From: an uncultured Aquimonas sp.
GTDB lineage: Bacteria > Pseudomonadota > Gammaproteobacteria > Xanthomonadales > Xanthomonadaceae
Direction of reading: 5' to 3'
Length of the DNA stretch: 64,000 nucleotides
NCBI RefSeq assembly: GCF_937888285.1
Contig: NZ_CALART010000090.1
Location: 33,719 to 97,718 of the forward strand
Shown here: piece by piece, positions 35,956 through 43,071 of the stretch
How positions within the stretch are numbered: position 1 is the stretch's first letter
How the letters are laid out: each line of letters starts with the position of its first letter
Made by a program: the position numbers and the translations under genes
The notes under the pieces: generated by a model
What the model was told of the DNA's origin: nothing
What the model saw: only the letters and a program-made list of their open reading frames with translations
Databases searched by the model: none

Positions 35956-36093
35956 GGCCGGGCGGAGCCTGCGCGTGAGGACCGCCACACTGTGCGCAGT
36001 TGCCGGCCCTGAATCAATCGTCGGGGAGCGCGGACCGCAGCGCCGGGCCCGCGGAATGCCAGCCATGGGCAGAGCGAGACAGGCCGCCGTGTT

Positions 36094-36777
36094 TCAGGGC
36101 GTGAGCTCGAAGCCGTCCGCGAACACGCGGTTGGCGCCCGCCTGGTAGCCAGCGCCCGCACTGCCGCCGCGGACCAGGCGCAGGAAGCGCGGCAGCGCAT
36201 CGGACTTCAGCGCGAAGCCGGCACGGCCCTCGCCGAAGTCGAAGTACCAGGCAGCCAGCGCATTCTGGTGCACCGTGGTCGAGGTCCAGTGCAGGCCCTG
36301 CGCCGGTGCGTTCGGAAACACCTGCTCGTTGATCGCCGGATTGCGTCGGCAGGCCTCGTGCAGGCTGGCCAGCTCCTTCAAGTTGGGCAGGCGCCAGTCG
36401 CCGTAGCCGGCAAAGCCGGGCGCGCCGTCGCCGTCGGCGTTCGACTCACCGAGATTGACGGCGCGCACCAGCTGCAGAGCGTCGCGCCACTGGGTGAGGT
36501 TCTGCGCCGTGCCGCTGCAGCCCGAACCGGTCCAAGCCTGGCCCAGCGAGCAGCGCATCCACTGCAGGCCGCTGGGCCGGTGCACGGCGGTGCCGTCGTT
36601 CTGGAGCTCGAAGTCCGCAGTGGGCGTGGACGGGGCGACCTGCGGGTTGAAGCAGCTCTGCGCGCGGACCGGTCCGATGCCGGCCAGCGCCAGCAGCACG
36701 GCGAGGAGCGCAGGCGTTCGCGTGCAGATGACCCAGCGCCGAGCGCGCAATCCCGAGGCTGCAATGCCGGCGCTCAT
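36094..36777 (-). CDS. Secreted DUF1566 (Lcl C-terminal-like) protein with FADGFE tail
   Basis: A 227-residue exported protein with an N-terminal hydrophobic segment (TPALLAVLLALAGIGPVRAQ). DUF1566 features are present: DFELQNDGTAVHRPSGLQWMRC, GYGDWRLPNLKELASLHE, and the C-terminal WYFDFGEGRAGFALKSDALPRFLRLVRGG. This fold is C-lectin-like in related proteins and is often found on secreted or fimbria-associated proteins. It ends NRVFADGFELTP. Its ATG overlaps the stop of the preceding paralogue by four bases (ATGA at 36777-36774), so the two genes are translationally coupled. Confidence 0.85.
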   Translation of the reverse strand: MSAGIAASGLRARRWVICTRTPALLAVLLALAGIGPVRAQSCFNPQVAPSTPTADFELQNDGTAVHRPSGLQWMRCSLGQAWTGSGCSGTAQNLTQWRDALQLVRAVNLGESNADGDGAPGFAGYGDWRLPNLKELASLHEACRRNPAINEQVFPNAPAQGLHWTSTTVHQNALAAWYFDFGEGRAGFALKSDALPRFLRLVRGGSAGAGYQAGANRVFADGFELTP

Positions 36778-37658
36778 GGCGCGCTCCTCACCAGCCGCAG
36801 CGACGCGGCCAAGGTCTTGCTGGTGCCGTCGACCGGCGTGCCGTACTCGAAGTACAGGCTCCAGGCCTGGTCGCTGAAGGGCGCCGGCGTGCCCGTCCAG
36901 GTGATGTTCGGCACCGGGTTCTGCGGGTTGCCGAAGTCGCCGGGAACATCCGGAAACAGCGCGGTATCGATCGCCGGCCAGCGCGTGCCGTAGTGGACGA
37001 TCGACTCCAGCTCGCGCCGGGTCGGCATGCGCCAGTCGCTGCTGCCGCAGAGGCCGATCGCATTGACCGCCTCGACATAGCCAGCGCTGTCGCAGAACAG
37101 GCCGCCCGGGTTGCTGTCGGGGTCGTACCTGTCGAAGCACTGGCCGCGATTGCTGCCGCCGGGATCGCCGCCGTTGCTGGCATTGGCGGTGCCGTCCGGC
37201 CGCTGCGCGCTGCTGTACCAGCTGTAGGTCCAGCCGCGGTCGCGAAGTGCAGGCACCGGCGTATGCGTCCTGACCTCCCAGTCCAGTCCGGTCACGTGGT
37301 CGCGCACGCAGGACCAGCGCGTGCCGGCGGCCTCGCTACCGGCATCGAAGCCCTGCGCGTCGCGCGCCCAGGCCTGGTCCTGCACGGCCAGCGGCTGGCC
37401 GTCCGCGCCGAGCTTGCTGAAGTCGAAGCCGGCGGCACCGCGGCCCTGCTTGGCGAGCGCACCCTCCTCGAAGGCGATGTCGCGGCCATGGCGGGCGTCC
37501 TGGCCGGGGAAGTCGACCGGATCGGGCAGCGGCGAGACGGCCGTGGCGGTATAGACCAGGCGCTGGCCGCTGTCGTTGAGCAGGCCGGTCTGCGCCAGCG
37601 CGGACGCAGCCGGCAGGCCGGCCAGCAGGGCGAACGGAATGCGGCGGAGGATGGGCAT
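36774..37658 (-). CDS. Secreted DUF1566 protein, first gene of a coupled pair
   Basis: A 294-residue exported protein with signal peptide MPILRRIPFALLAGLPAASALAQ. DUF1566 motifs: VRDHVTGLDWEVRTHT, GSSDWRMPTRRELESIVHYG, ITWTGTPAPFSDQAWSLYFEYG and the final ASLRLVRSAP. Cysteines near the middle (GQCFDRYD, GLFCDSAGY, GLCGSSDW) probably form disulfides. It has no FADGFE tail, unlike its coupled downstream paralogue, so the tail is added or lost independently of the fold. The pair probably forms heteromers or is co-displayed (inference from coupling). Confidence 0.85.
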   Translation of the reverse strand: MPILRRIPFALLAGLPAASALAQTGLLNDSGQRLVYTATAVSPLPDPVDFPGQDARHGRDIAFEEGALAKQGRGAAGFDFSKLGADGQPLAVQDQAWARDAQGFDAGSEAAGTRWSCVRDHVTGLDWEVRTHTPVPALRDRGWTYSWYSSAQRPDGTANASNGGDPGGSNRGQCFDRYDPDSNPGGLFCDSAGYVEAVNAIGLCGSSDWRMPTRRELESIVHYGTRWPAIDTALFPDVPGDFGNPQNPVPNITWTGTPAPFSDQAWSLYFEYGTPVDGTSKTLAASLRLVRSAP

Positions 37659-37745
37659 GGCGGCGACCTCGATCCGGCGATGGATGGATCGAGGAATGCG
37701 CCGGCATCGGCGAAACGAACGCGGTCTCGCTCTGCCGCGCGCGCG

Positions 37746-38147
37746 TCAGCCACTGGCGCGCGGCGGCCCGATCAGGTCCCAGCGGTTGCCGTACAGATCC
37801 TCGAACACCACCACCTGCCCGTAGGCTTCGCTGCGCGGCGCGCCGTCGAAGCGCGCGCCGGCAGCGGCCAGCCGCGCGCAGTCGGCGTCGAAATCCGTGC
37901 TGCGCAGGAACAGCCAGACCCGTCCGCCGCCCTGTCGACCGATGTGTGCCGCCTGCGCCTCGGTGGCCGCCCGCGCCAGCAGCACCTGCATCGCGCCCGG
38001 CACGCCGACCACCACCCAGCGCTTTTCCGGCGAGAGCGGCGTGTCCTCGATCAGATCCCAGCCCAGCGCCCGCGTGTACCAGGCGATGGCCTCGTCATAG
38101 TCGCGGACCAGCAGGGCGAACTGGAACAGCTGTGGGGGTGAGGGCAT
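37746..38147 (-). CDS. VOC-family (glyoxalase/bleomycin-resistance fold) protein
   Basis: A single-module vicinal oxygen chelate protein of 133 residues. LFQFALLVRDYDEAIAWYTRALGWDLIEDTPL starts the first beta-alpha-beta-beta-beta unit and VVVFEDLYGNRWDLIGP ends the second. The Glu near the C-terminus (VFEDLYGN) is a usual metal ligand; the N-terminal position normally occupied by His is Gln or Phe here, so metal binding is uncertain. Specific activity cannot be assigned. ATG 38147 is preferred because the upstream extension gives no family-like sequence. Confidence 0.85.
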   Translation of the reverse strand: MPSPPQLFQFALLVRDYDEAIAWYTRALGWDLIEDTPLSPEKRWVVVGVPGAMQVLLARAATEAQAAHIGRQGGGRVWLFLRSTDFDADCARLAAAGARFDGAPRSEAYGQVVVFEDLYGNRWDLIGPPRASG

Positions 38148-38291
38148 GGCGGGGCTCGGGCGTTCGGGGCTGCGCAGTGTGGGCCATGGGCCGCCACCGT
38201 CGATGTGCATGCCGGCGCGATTGCGGGGCGCCGGGACCTGGAGTCCCGCATCGCGCCAGAAGAGGACAGGGACTCGAAGCAGCCTGGCCGG

Positions 38292-40784
38292 TCACGTCCC
38301 CCTTGGCTTCGCCCGATGCGTGGCCTGCGCGGTCCACGGGTCATCCGGCCAGGGGTGTTTGGGATAGCGGCCCTTGAGCTCCTTCTTGACCTCGGCATAG
38401 GTGCGCTCCCAGAAGCCGCGCAGGTCCTGGGTGACCTGGATGGGGCGGCCGCCGGGGCTGAGCAGGTGCAGGGTCAGGCGCACGCGGCCCTCGGCGATCG
38501 CGGGCGTGTCGGCGAGGCCGAACAGCTCCTGCAGCTTCACCGCCAGCACGGGCGGCTGTTCCGGCAGGTACTCGATGGCGCGCTCCATGCCCGAGGGCAC
38601 GCTGATGCGCGTGGGTGCGAGACGCTCGACGGCCTGGCGCTGGCTGTGGTCGAGGCGCGAGCGCAGGGCCTCGCCGAGCAGGGACGCGTCGATTTGCGAC
38701 AGCCGCGTCTTGCCGCCGAGGTAGGGGCCGAGCCAGGCGTCGAGTGTCGCCAGCAGCGCCTCGTCGCTGAGGTCGGGCAGGCCCAGCTCGGGGCAGTGCG
38801 TGCGAAGCAGGGCGACACGCTGCTGCCATTGCCGCTGCGCCTCGCTGAAGTCCAGCACCTGCAGGCCCAGACGACGGATGCCGTTGATCAGGCCCTGCAC
38901 GCAGAGCTCGGCGTCGGGTTTGCCGATCGGTTTGCGGCTCAGCACGATCTGCTCATAGCGGCGCACGCGCGAGGCGGTGACCGCGCGCGCGGCCTCGTCC
39001 CAGCCGGCCTCGTCGCGCTCGATGAAGCGCTCGGGAAATTCCCGTTCAAGCGCCTCTTCGTCGAAGCCGGTGGCGCGCAGGATCAGGCCGTCGCCGGTAT
39101 CGGCGCGCAGCTCGCTGATGACCAGCCAGGGCTCGCCGACCAGGGGCGAGTCCGGCATCAGCTTGGCCATGCGGCCATTGGCCAGCGCATAGCGCAGGCG
39201 GTCGTTGGGCAGCACGTGCGCGATGCGATCGGGAAAGGCGTGCAGCAGCAGCTCGCCCAGGCGGTGCGGCGAGGCGCTGGCCACTTCGGTGTTCGTATCC
39301 AGGCGCCGACGCCAGCTGCGCGCGGCCTGCTCCACGGCCATGAGCGCGCTGCGATCGGTGTCGTGGCCGCCGCGGCGGGCGCGGAAGTCCTGCAGGGCCT
39401 GCCAGCGGCTGGCCCAGTCCTCGCGACGGCGCGATTCACCGCGCAGCACGTCGCGGCCTTCGATGAGGGCGACCAGATCACAGGCCAGCGCGCGCGCTTG
39501 CGCATCGGGCGCCGCGCACAGCATCGCGGCGAGACGCGGGTGCGTGCCGAGCTTCAGCATGCGCCGGCCCAGCGGCGTCAGCGCGCCCGAGACATCGAGC
39601 GCGCCCAGCGCGCGCAGCAGGTCTTCGGCCTGGGCGAGCGCGCCCGGCGGCGGTGCGTCAACGAACGGCAAGGCATCGCTGCCCCAGGCGCGCAGCTCCA
39701 GCACGAGGCCAGAGAGCTCGACCTGCATCAGCTCGGGCCGGCGTGCGGGTTCGAGGCGCTGGCTCTCCGGCCACAGGCGATAGCAGACGCCCGGCGCCAC
39801 GCGCCCGGCGCGACCGGCGCGCTGGTCGGCCGAGGCCTGCGAGATGTTCACCGTCATCAGCTTCGAGAAGCCGGAGTTCGGATCGAAGCGCGGCTCGCGG
39901 GCGAGGCCGGAATCGATCACCGCCTTCACCCCCGGCAGGGTCACGCTGCTCTCGGCCACATTCGTGGCCAGCACGATGCGGCGGCGGCCATCGGGGGAAG
40001 GCTTGAGCACCGCGGCCTGCTGCTCCACCGGCAGCTCGCCGTACAGCGGCAGCACCTCCGCATTCGCCGCCTGCGCCGATTCGAACAGCAGCCGCTCGCC
40101 GCGCTGGATCTCGCGCAGGCCGGGCAGGAACACCAGCAGGTCGCCGTCGGTTTCGCGCAGGGCGAGTTCGACCGCGCGCTTGAGCTGCGCGTCTTCCGGT
40201 TCGTTGCCCTGTCGCGGCGGATAGGCGATGCGCACGGGATAGCTGCGGCCGGCGCTGGTCAGGCGTGGGGCGTCGAGCGTCTTGGCGAGGCGCTCGCCGT
40301 CGAGCGTGGCCGACATCACCACGATGCGCAGGTCGGGCCGCAGCTGGGCCTGCACTTCGAGCGCGAGCGCAAGCCCGAGGTCGGCGCTGAGATGGCGCTC
40401 ATGGAACTCGTCGAAGACCAGCGCGCCGATGCCGTCCAGCAGCGGGTCGTCCTGGATCAGGCGGGTGAGGATGCCCTCGGTGACGACTTCGATGCGGGTG
40501 CGCGGGCCCACCTTGGATTCGAAGCGGATGCGATAGCCGACGGTCTCGCCGGGCTGTTCGCCGCGTGCGCTGGCCATGAAGTTCGCGGCCGCGCGTGCGG
40601 CGATGCGGCGCGGTTCCAGCATCAGGACCTTGCGGCCTTCGAGCCATGAGGCATCGAGCAAGGCCGGCGGCACGCGGGTGGTCTTGCCGGCGCCGGGCGG
40701 GGCCTCCAGCACCAGCCGCGGATGTCGCTCAAGGCTGGACAGGATCTCGGGCAGCAGGGGATCGATGGGAAACGCGTCGGACAC
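38292..40784 (-). CDS. hrpB: ATP-dependent RNA helicase HrpB
   Basis: An 830-residue DEAH-type helicase starting at GTG 40784 (VSDAFPIDPLLPEILSSL), where the family N-terminus begins. Motifs: LEAPPGAGKTTRVP (Walker A), FDEFHERH (motif II, the DEFH variant typical of HrpB), MSATLDGERLA (III), LATNVAESSVTLPGV (V) and QRAGRAGRVAPGVCYRLW (VI). The C-terminal HrpB region includes GEPWLVISELRAD and PGGRPIQVTQDLRGFWERTYAEVKKELKGRYPKHPWPDDPW. HrpB is a cytoplasmic 3'-5' helicase of incompletely known role in RNA metabolism; related proteins affect mRNA processing in other species. It is probably monocistronic. Confidence 0.95.
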   Translation of the reverse strand: MSDAFPIDPLLPEILSSLERHPRLVLEAPPGAGKTTRVPPALLDASWLEGRKVLMLEPRRIAARAAANFMASARGEQPGETVGYRIRFESKVGPRTRIEVVTEGILTRLIQDDPLLDGIGALVFDEFHERHLSADLGLALALEVQAQLRPDLRIVVMSATLDGERLAKTLDAPRLTSAGRSYPVRIAYPPRQGNEPEDAQLKRAVELALRETDGDLLVFLPGLREIQRGERLLFESAQAANAEVLPLYGELPVEQQAAVLKPSPDGRRRIVLATNVAESSVTLPGVKAVIDSGLAREPRFDPNSGFSKLMTVNISQASADQRAGRAGRVAPGVCYRLWPESQRLEPARRPELMQVELSGLVLELRAWGSDALPFVDAPPPGALAQAEDLLRALGALDVSGALTPLGRRMLKLGTHPRLAAMLCAAPDAQARALACDLVALIEGRDVLRGESRRREDWASRWQALQDFRARRGGHDTDRSALMAVEQAARSWRRRLDTNTEVASASPHRLGELLLHAFPDRIAHVLPNDRLRYALANGRMAKLMPDSPLVGEPWLVISELRADTGDGLILRATGFDEEALEREFPERFIERDEAGWDEAARAVTASRVRRYEQIVLSRKPIGKPDAELCVQGLINGIRRLGLQVLDFSEAQRQWQQRVALLRTHCPELGLPDLSDEALLATLDAWLGPYLGGKTRLSQIDASLLGEALRSRLDHSQRQAVERLAPTRISVPSGMERAIEYLPEQPPVLAVKLQELFGLADTPAIAEGRVRLTLHLLSPGGRPIQVTQDLRGFWERTYAEVKKELKGRYPKHPWPDDPWTAQATHRAKPRGT

Positions 40785-40810
40785 GGGCAGCACAACCGGC
40801 AGAAAGGAAA

Positions 40811-40839
40811 ACGCCGCCGCGGTCGGGCCGCGGCGGCGT
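40811..40839 (-). terminator. GC-rich hairpin terminator on the minus strand
   Basis: A 12-bp perfect stem ACGCCGCCGCGG with a 5-base loop. Read on the minus strand it is followed by TTTTCCTTTC, as expected for termination of the secreted-protein transcript coming from 42031. It lies just upstream of the hrpB start. A near-palindrome centred at 40890 (AGCACGTACGTGCT core) sits between it and the stop codon. Confidence 0.75.
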
Positions 40840-40954
40840 AGTGTCCACGATTTGGGAGATGCACTTCTGGGCGGCACGGATCAAGCACGTACGTGCTCGA
40901 TCCGCGGACGCGCCCTCCTTGGCGCGCGACGACGCTGAAGTCTTCGGCGTCGCC

Positions 40955-42031
40955 TCAGCGCTTGGCGTTGACCCGCTGCACCAGGGCCTGCACCTCGTTC
41001 TCGAAGGCGACGTAGCTGGCGTCGTCCTGCTCGCTCTTGCGCTGGGCGACGGACTTCAGCGGTGCGGCTTCACGCAGCGCCGGGGTGTGGTCGACGGTCG
41101 CCGCCTCGGCCCGCTTGCTCGGCCCGCGCCCGGTCTCGACGAAGGTGCGGCTGGCCGAGCGGAAGCCGCGCAGCGGATACAGCGCGTAGTTCAGCGGGTT
41201 GGCGCTGCAGGGGAAGATGGTGAAGCCACCGTCGTTGTTGCCGGTGGCGCCGGCGCTGAAGTACTCGGCCTGCACCGGCGCCTCGTAGTACATGCACAGG
41301 CGCTGGCCGCTGCCGTTGACGCTGTTGTCGTCGAGGATGATCGACTGCCGGCGGCGGCTCGTGCTGTAGAAGCCCGAGGCGCCGTTGAAGCGCAGGGCGT
41401 CGGTACTGCACTCGGCGTCCAGCGAGGTCTCGCTGCGGCAGCCGTCGAAGTACCAGGTGCCGCCCTCGAGATCGAGCTGGTCGAACACCAGAACGTCGCC
41501 GCTGAAGCGGAAATCGTTGAAGTTGGGGAATTCGCTGAAGTCCAGGTTCAGGCTCCACTCGCCCAGCATCTTGCTGGCCTGGATCGGAGCCGAGCCGTCG
41601 CCATTCGGGCCGGTGCGCTTGTAGTAGTAGTAGTAGCGCTCGATCGGCATGCTGCGAATCGGCAGCGGCGGCACGTTCCAGGTCAGGGTGCCGCGGGTCG
41701 GGTCGTTGGCATCGAAGGCCAGGCGGATCGTGCCCACGCGCTGATTCTGCGGCGGTCCGCTGTAGCTGCAGCCGGCGCACTGCGAGTTGGTGAAGCGCAG
41801 CAGCTCGCCTTCGTACAGGGCATTGCCGTTGAGGAAGCCCGCCGAGGTGTACCAGACCGGCAGGCCGTTGGGCTCGCCCAGGTAGCCGGTGAACACCAGC
41901 AGGTTGTCCTGCAGCTCGATGGTGAAGCCGGAGCCGCTCTCGTTCGGGTTCCACCACAGGCCGGCCTCGGGCTGGTAGGCCTGGGCGCCGCCGGCAGTGA
42001 GGGCGAGCAGGAGGGCGAGGGTCTTGCGCAT
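40955..42031 (-). CDS. Exported protein of unknown function (WWNPxESGxGF-type)
   Basis: A 358-residue protein with signal peptide MRKTLALLLALTAGGAQA. The mature N-terminus reads QPEAGLWWNPNESGSGFTIELQDN then LLVFTGYLGEPNGLPVWYTSAGFL. This repeat-like pattern occurs in uncharacterised secreted proteins of xanthomonads (recollection, not searched). Further beta-rich stretches follow (GTLTWNVPPLPI, MLGEWSLNLDF, GTWYFDGCRSETS), with several cysteines likely paired. The last 50 residues are charged and lysine/arginine-rich (ending VQALVQRVNAKR), with no FADGFE tail. A lipocalin-like or carbohydrate-binding beta fold is a guess. A terminator is seen at 40811. Confidence 0.75.
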   Translation of the reverse strand: MRKTLALLLALTAGGAQAYQPEAGLWWNPNESGSGFTIELQDNLLVFTGYLGEPNGLPVWYTSAGFLNGNALYEGELLRFTNSQCAGCSYSGPPQNQRVGTIRLAFDANDPTRGTLTWNVPPLPIRSMPIERYYYYYKRTGPNGDGSAPIQASKMLGEWSLNLDFSEFPNFNDFRFSGDVLVFDQLDLEGGTWYFDGCRSETSLDAECSTDALRFNGASGFYSTSRRRQSIILDDNSVNGSGQRLCMYYEAPVQAEYFSAGATGNNDGGFTIFPCSANPLNYALYPLRGFRSASRTFVETGRGPSKRAEAATVDHTPALREAAPLKSVAQRKSEQDDASYVAFENEVQALVQRVNAKR

Positions 42032-42147
42032 GACGGGACTCCGGTGACGCTGTGGGGCGCGGGACGCGCGCGGTCGTCGGACCCTAGGCCCGGCGTGCTT
42101 AATCGCGACTTAGCGCAACGGTTGGCGCTGATGTCGCGGCGCAGGGA

Positions 42148-42798
42148 TCAACTCCGTGGACGGCGTCCCGCCCGCGCCAGCCAGCGCAGCAGCGGCTGCC
42201 AGGGCTCGGCCTGGGTGCGCACGGCCTCGTTGTCGTAGTCGAACAGGCTCTTGCCCAGCGCCGCCAGCAGCACATAGCTCTGCGAATCGCGCAGCTCGGC
42301 GCGCAGCGGCCAGGGCCACTCGGCGAGCTGGGCAAGCGCGCGCTGGCTGGCCTGGGTGTTCATGCGCAGCCGATTGGCGACCAGGCCGACCTGCAGACCG
42401 CCCTCGGCCATGCGCCGGTGACCGCACAGGGCATCCAGGAAACCGGCCGTGGCTTCGAGGTCGAAGGCGGACGGCAGCACCGGCACCAGCAGGGCGTCGA
42501 CGCGCTCGATCACCGACTTCAGCGTCGCCGGCTGCGAGCCGGCAGGCGCATCGAAGACCAGCCAGTCGGTGTCCTCGGGCAGGCGCTTCTGCCAGCGGCC
42601 GTCCGCGCCATTGACGCCGAGCACCTCGGGCGCGCCGCTGCCGGCGCGGCGCTCGCACCAGTGCAGGGACGAGCCCTGAGGGTCCAGATCGACGAGAACC
42701 GAACGCCGTCCCTGCACGGCCGTCCAGGCCGCCAGCTGGGTCGCGATCGTCGACTTGCCGCAGCCGCCCTTGCTGCTCGCCACCAGAATCGAGTGCAT
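42148..42798 (-). CDS. ParA/MinD-type ATPase (lone)
   Basis: A 216-residue P-loop ATPase with the deviant Walker A motif KGGCGKST at residues 10-17. VLVDLDPQGSSLHW (motif A') and DTDWLVFDAPAG (Walker B region) follow, then VPVLPSAFDLEATAGFLD and GLVANRLRMNT. ParA-type proteins use ATP-driven dimerisation to position cargo such as plasmids, chromosomal loci or protein complexes. No ParB, MipZ partner or cargo gene is adjacent, so it may be an orphan positioning factor or chromosome-encoded regulator. ATG 42798 follows a GGAGAG ribosome-binding site; upstream extension is not needed. It is divergent from the HSP90-like operon with about 270 bp between the starts. Confidence 0.88.
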   Translation of the reverse strand: MHSILVASSKGGCGKSTIATQLAAWTAVQGRRSVLVDLDPQGSSLHWCERRAGSGAPEVLGVNGADGRWQKRLPEDTDWLVFDAPAGSQPATLKSVIERVDALLVPVLPSAFDLEATAGFLDALCGHRRMAEGGLQVGLVANRLRMNTQASQRALAQLAEWPWPLRAELRDSQSYVLLAALGKSLFDYDNEAVRTQAEPWQPLLRWLARAGRRPRS

Positions 42799-43071
42799 GC
42801 AGGCTCTCCCCCGGGTTTCGCCGGAACTGTAGCAGCGCCCCGGCGAGGCCGGCATGGGCCGGCGGCCGGGCTCGCAGCGGCGGTTCGATCGGCCGCCCGG
42901 TTCCGCCCGCAAAACGCCAGACCCGGGGTGCAAGGTGCGCGAGCTTCGCGACTGGCCTGCACCGTTGCGCTCCATACCAAGGGCGGACACGCAAGGCCGA
43001 TTCCCCGAAGTATCCTAGCCGGCTTGCGTGCCGCGATCGCACGCCCCGATCCCGTCACCTCCGAACCTTTC

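Noticed and set aside
38205..40649. 814-codon open frame on the plus strand
   Set aside because: It is antisense to hrpB, with shadow-frame composition.
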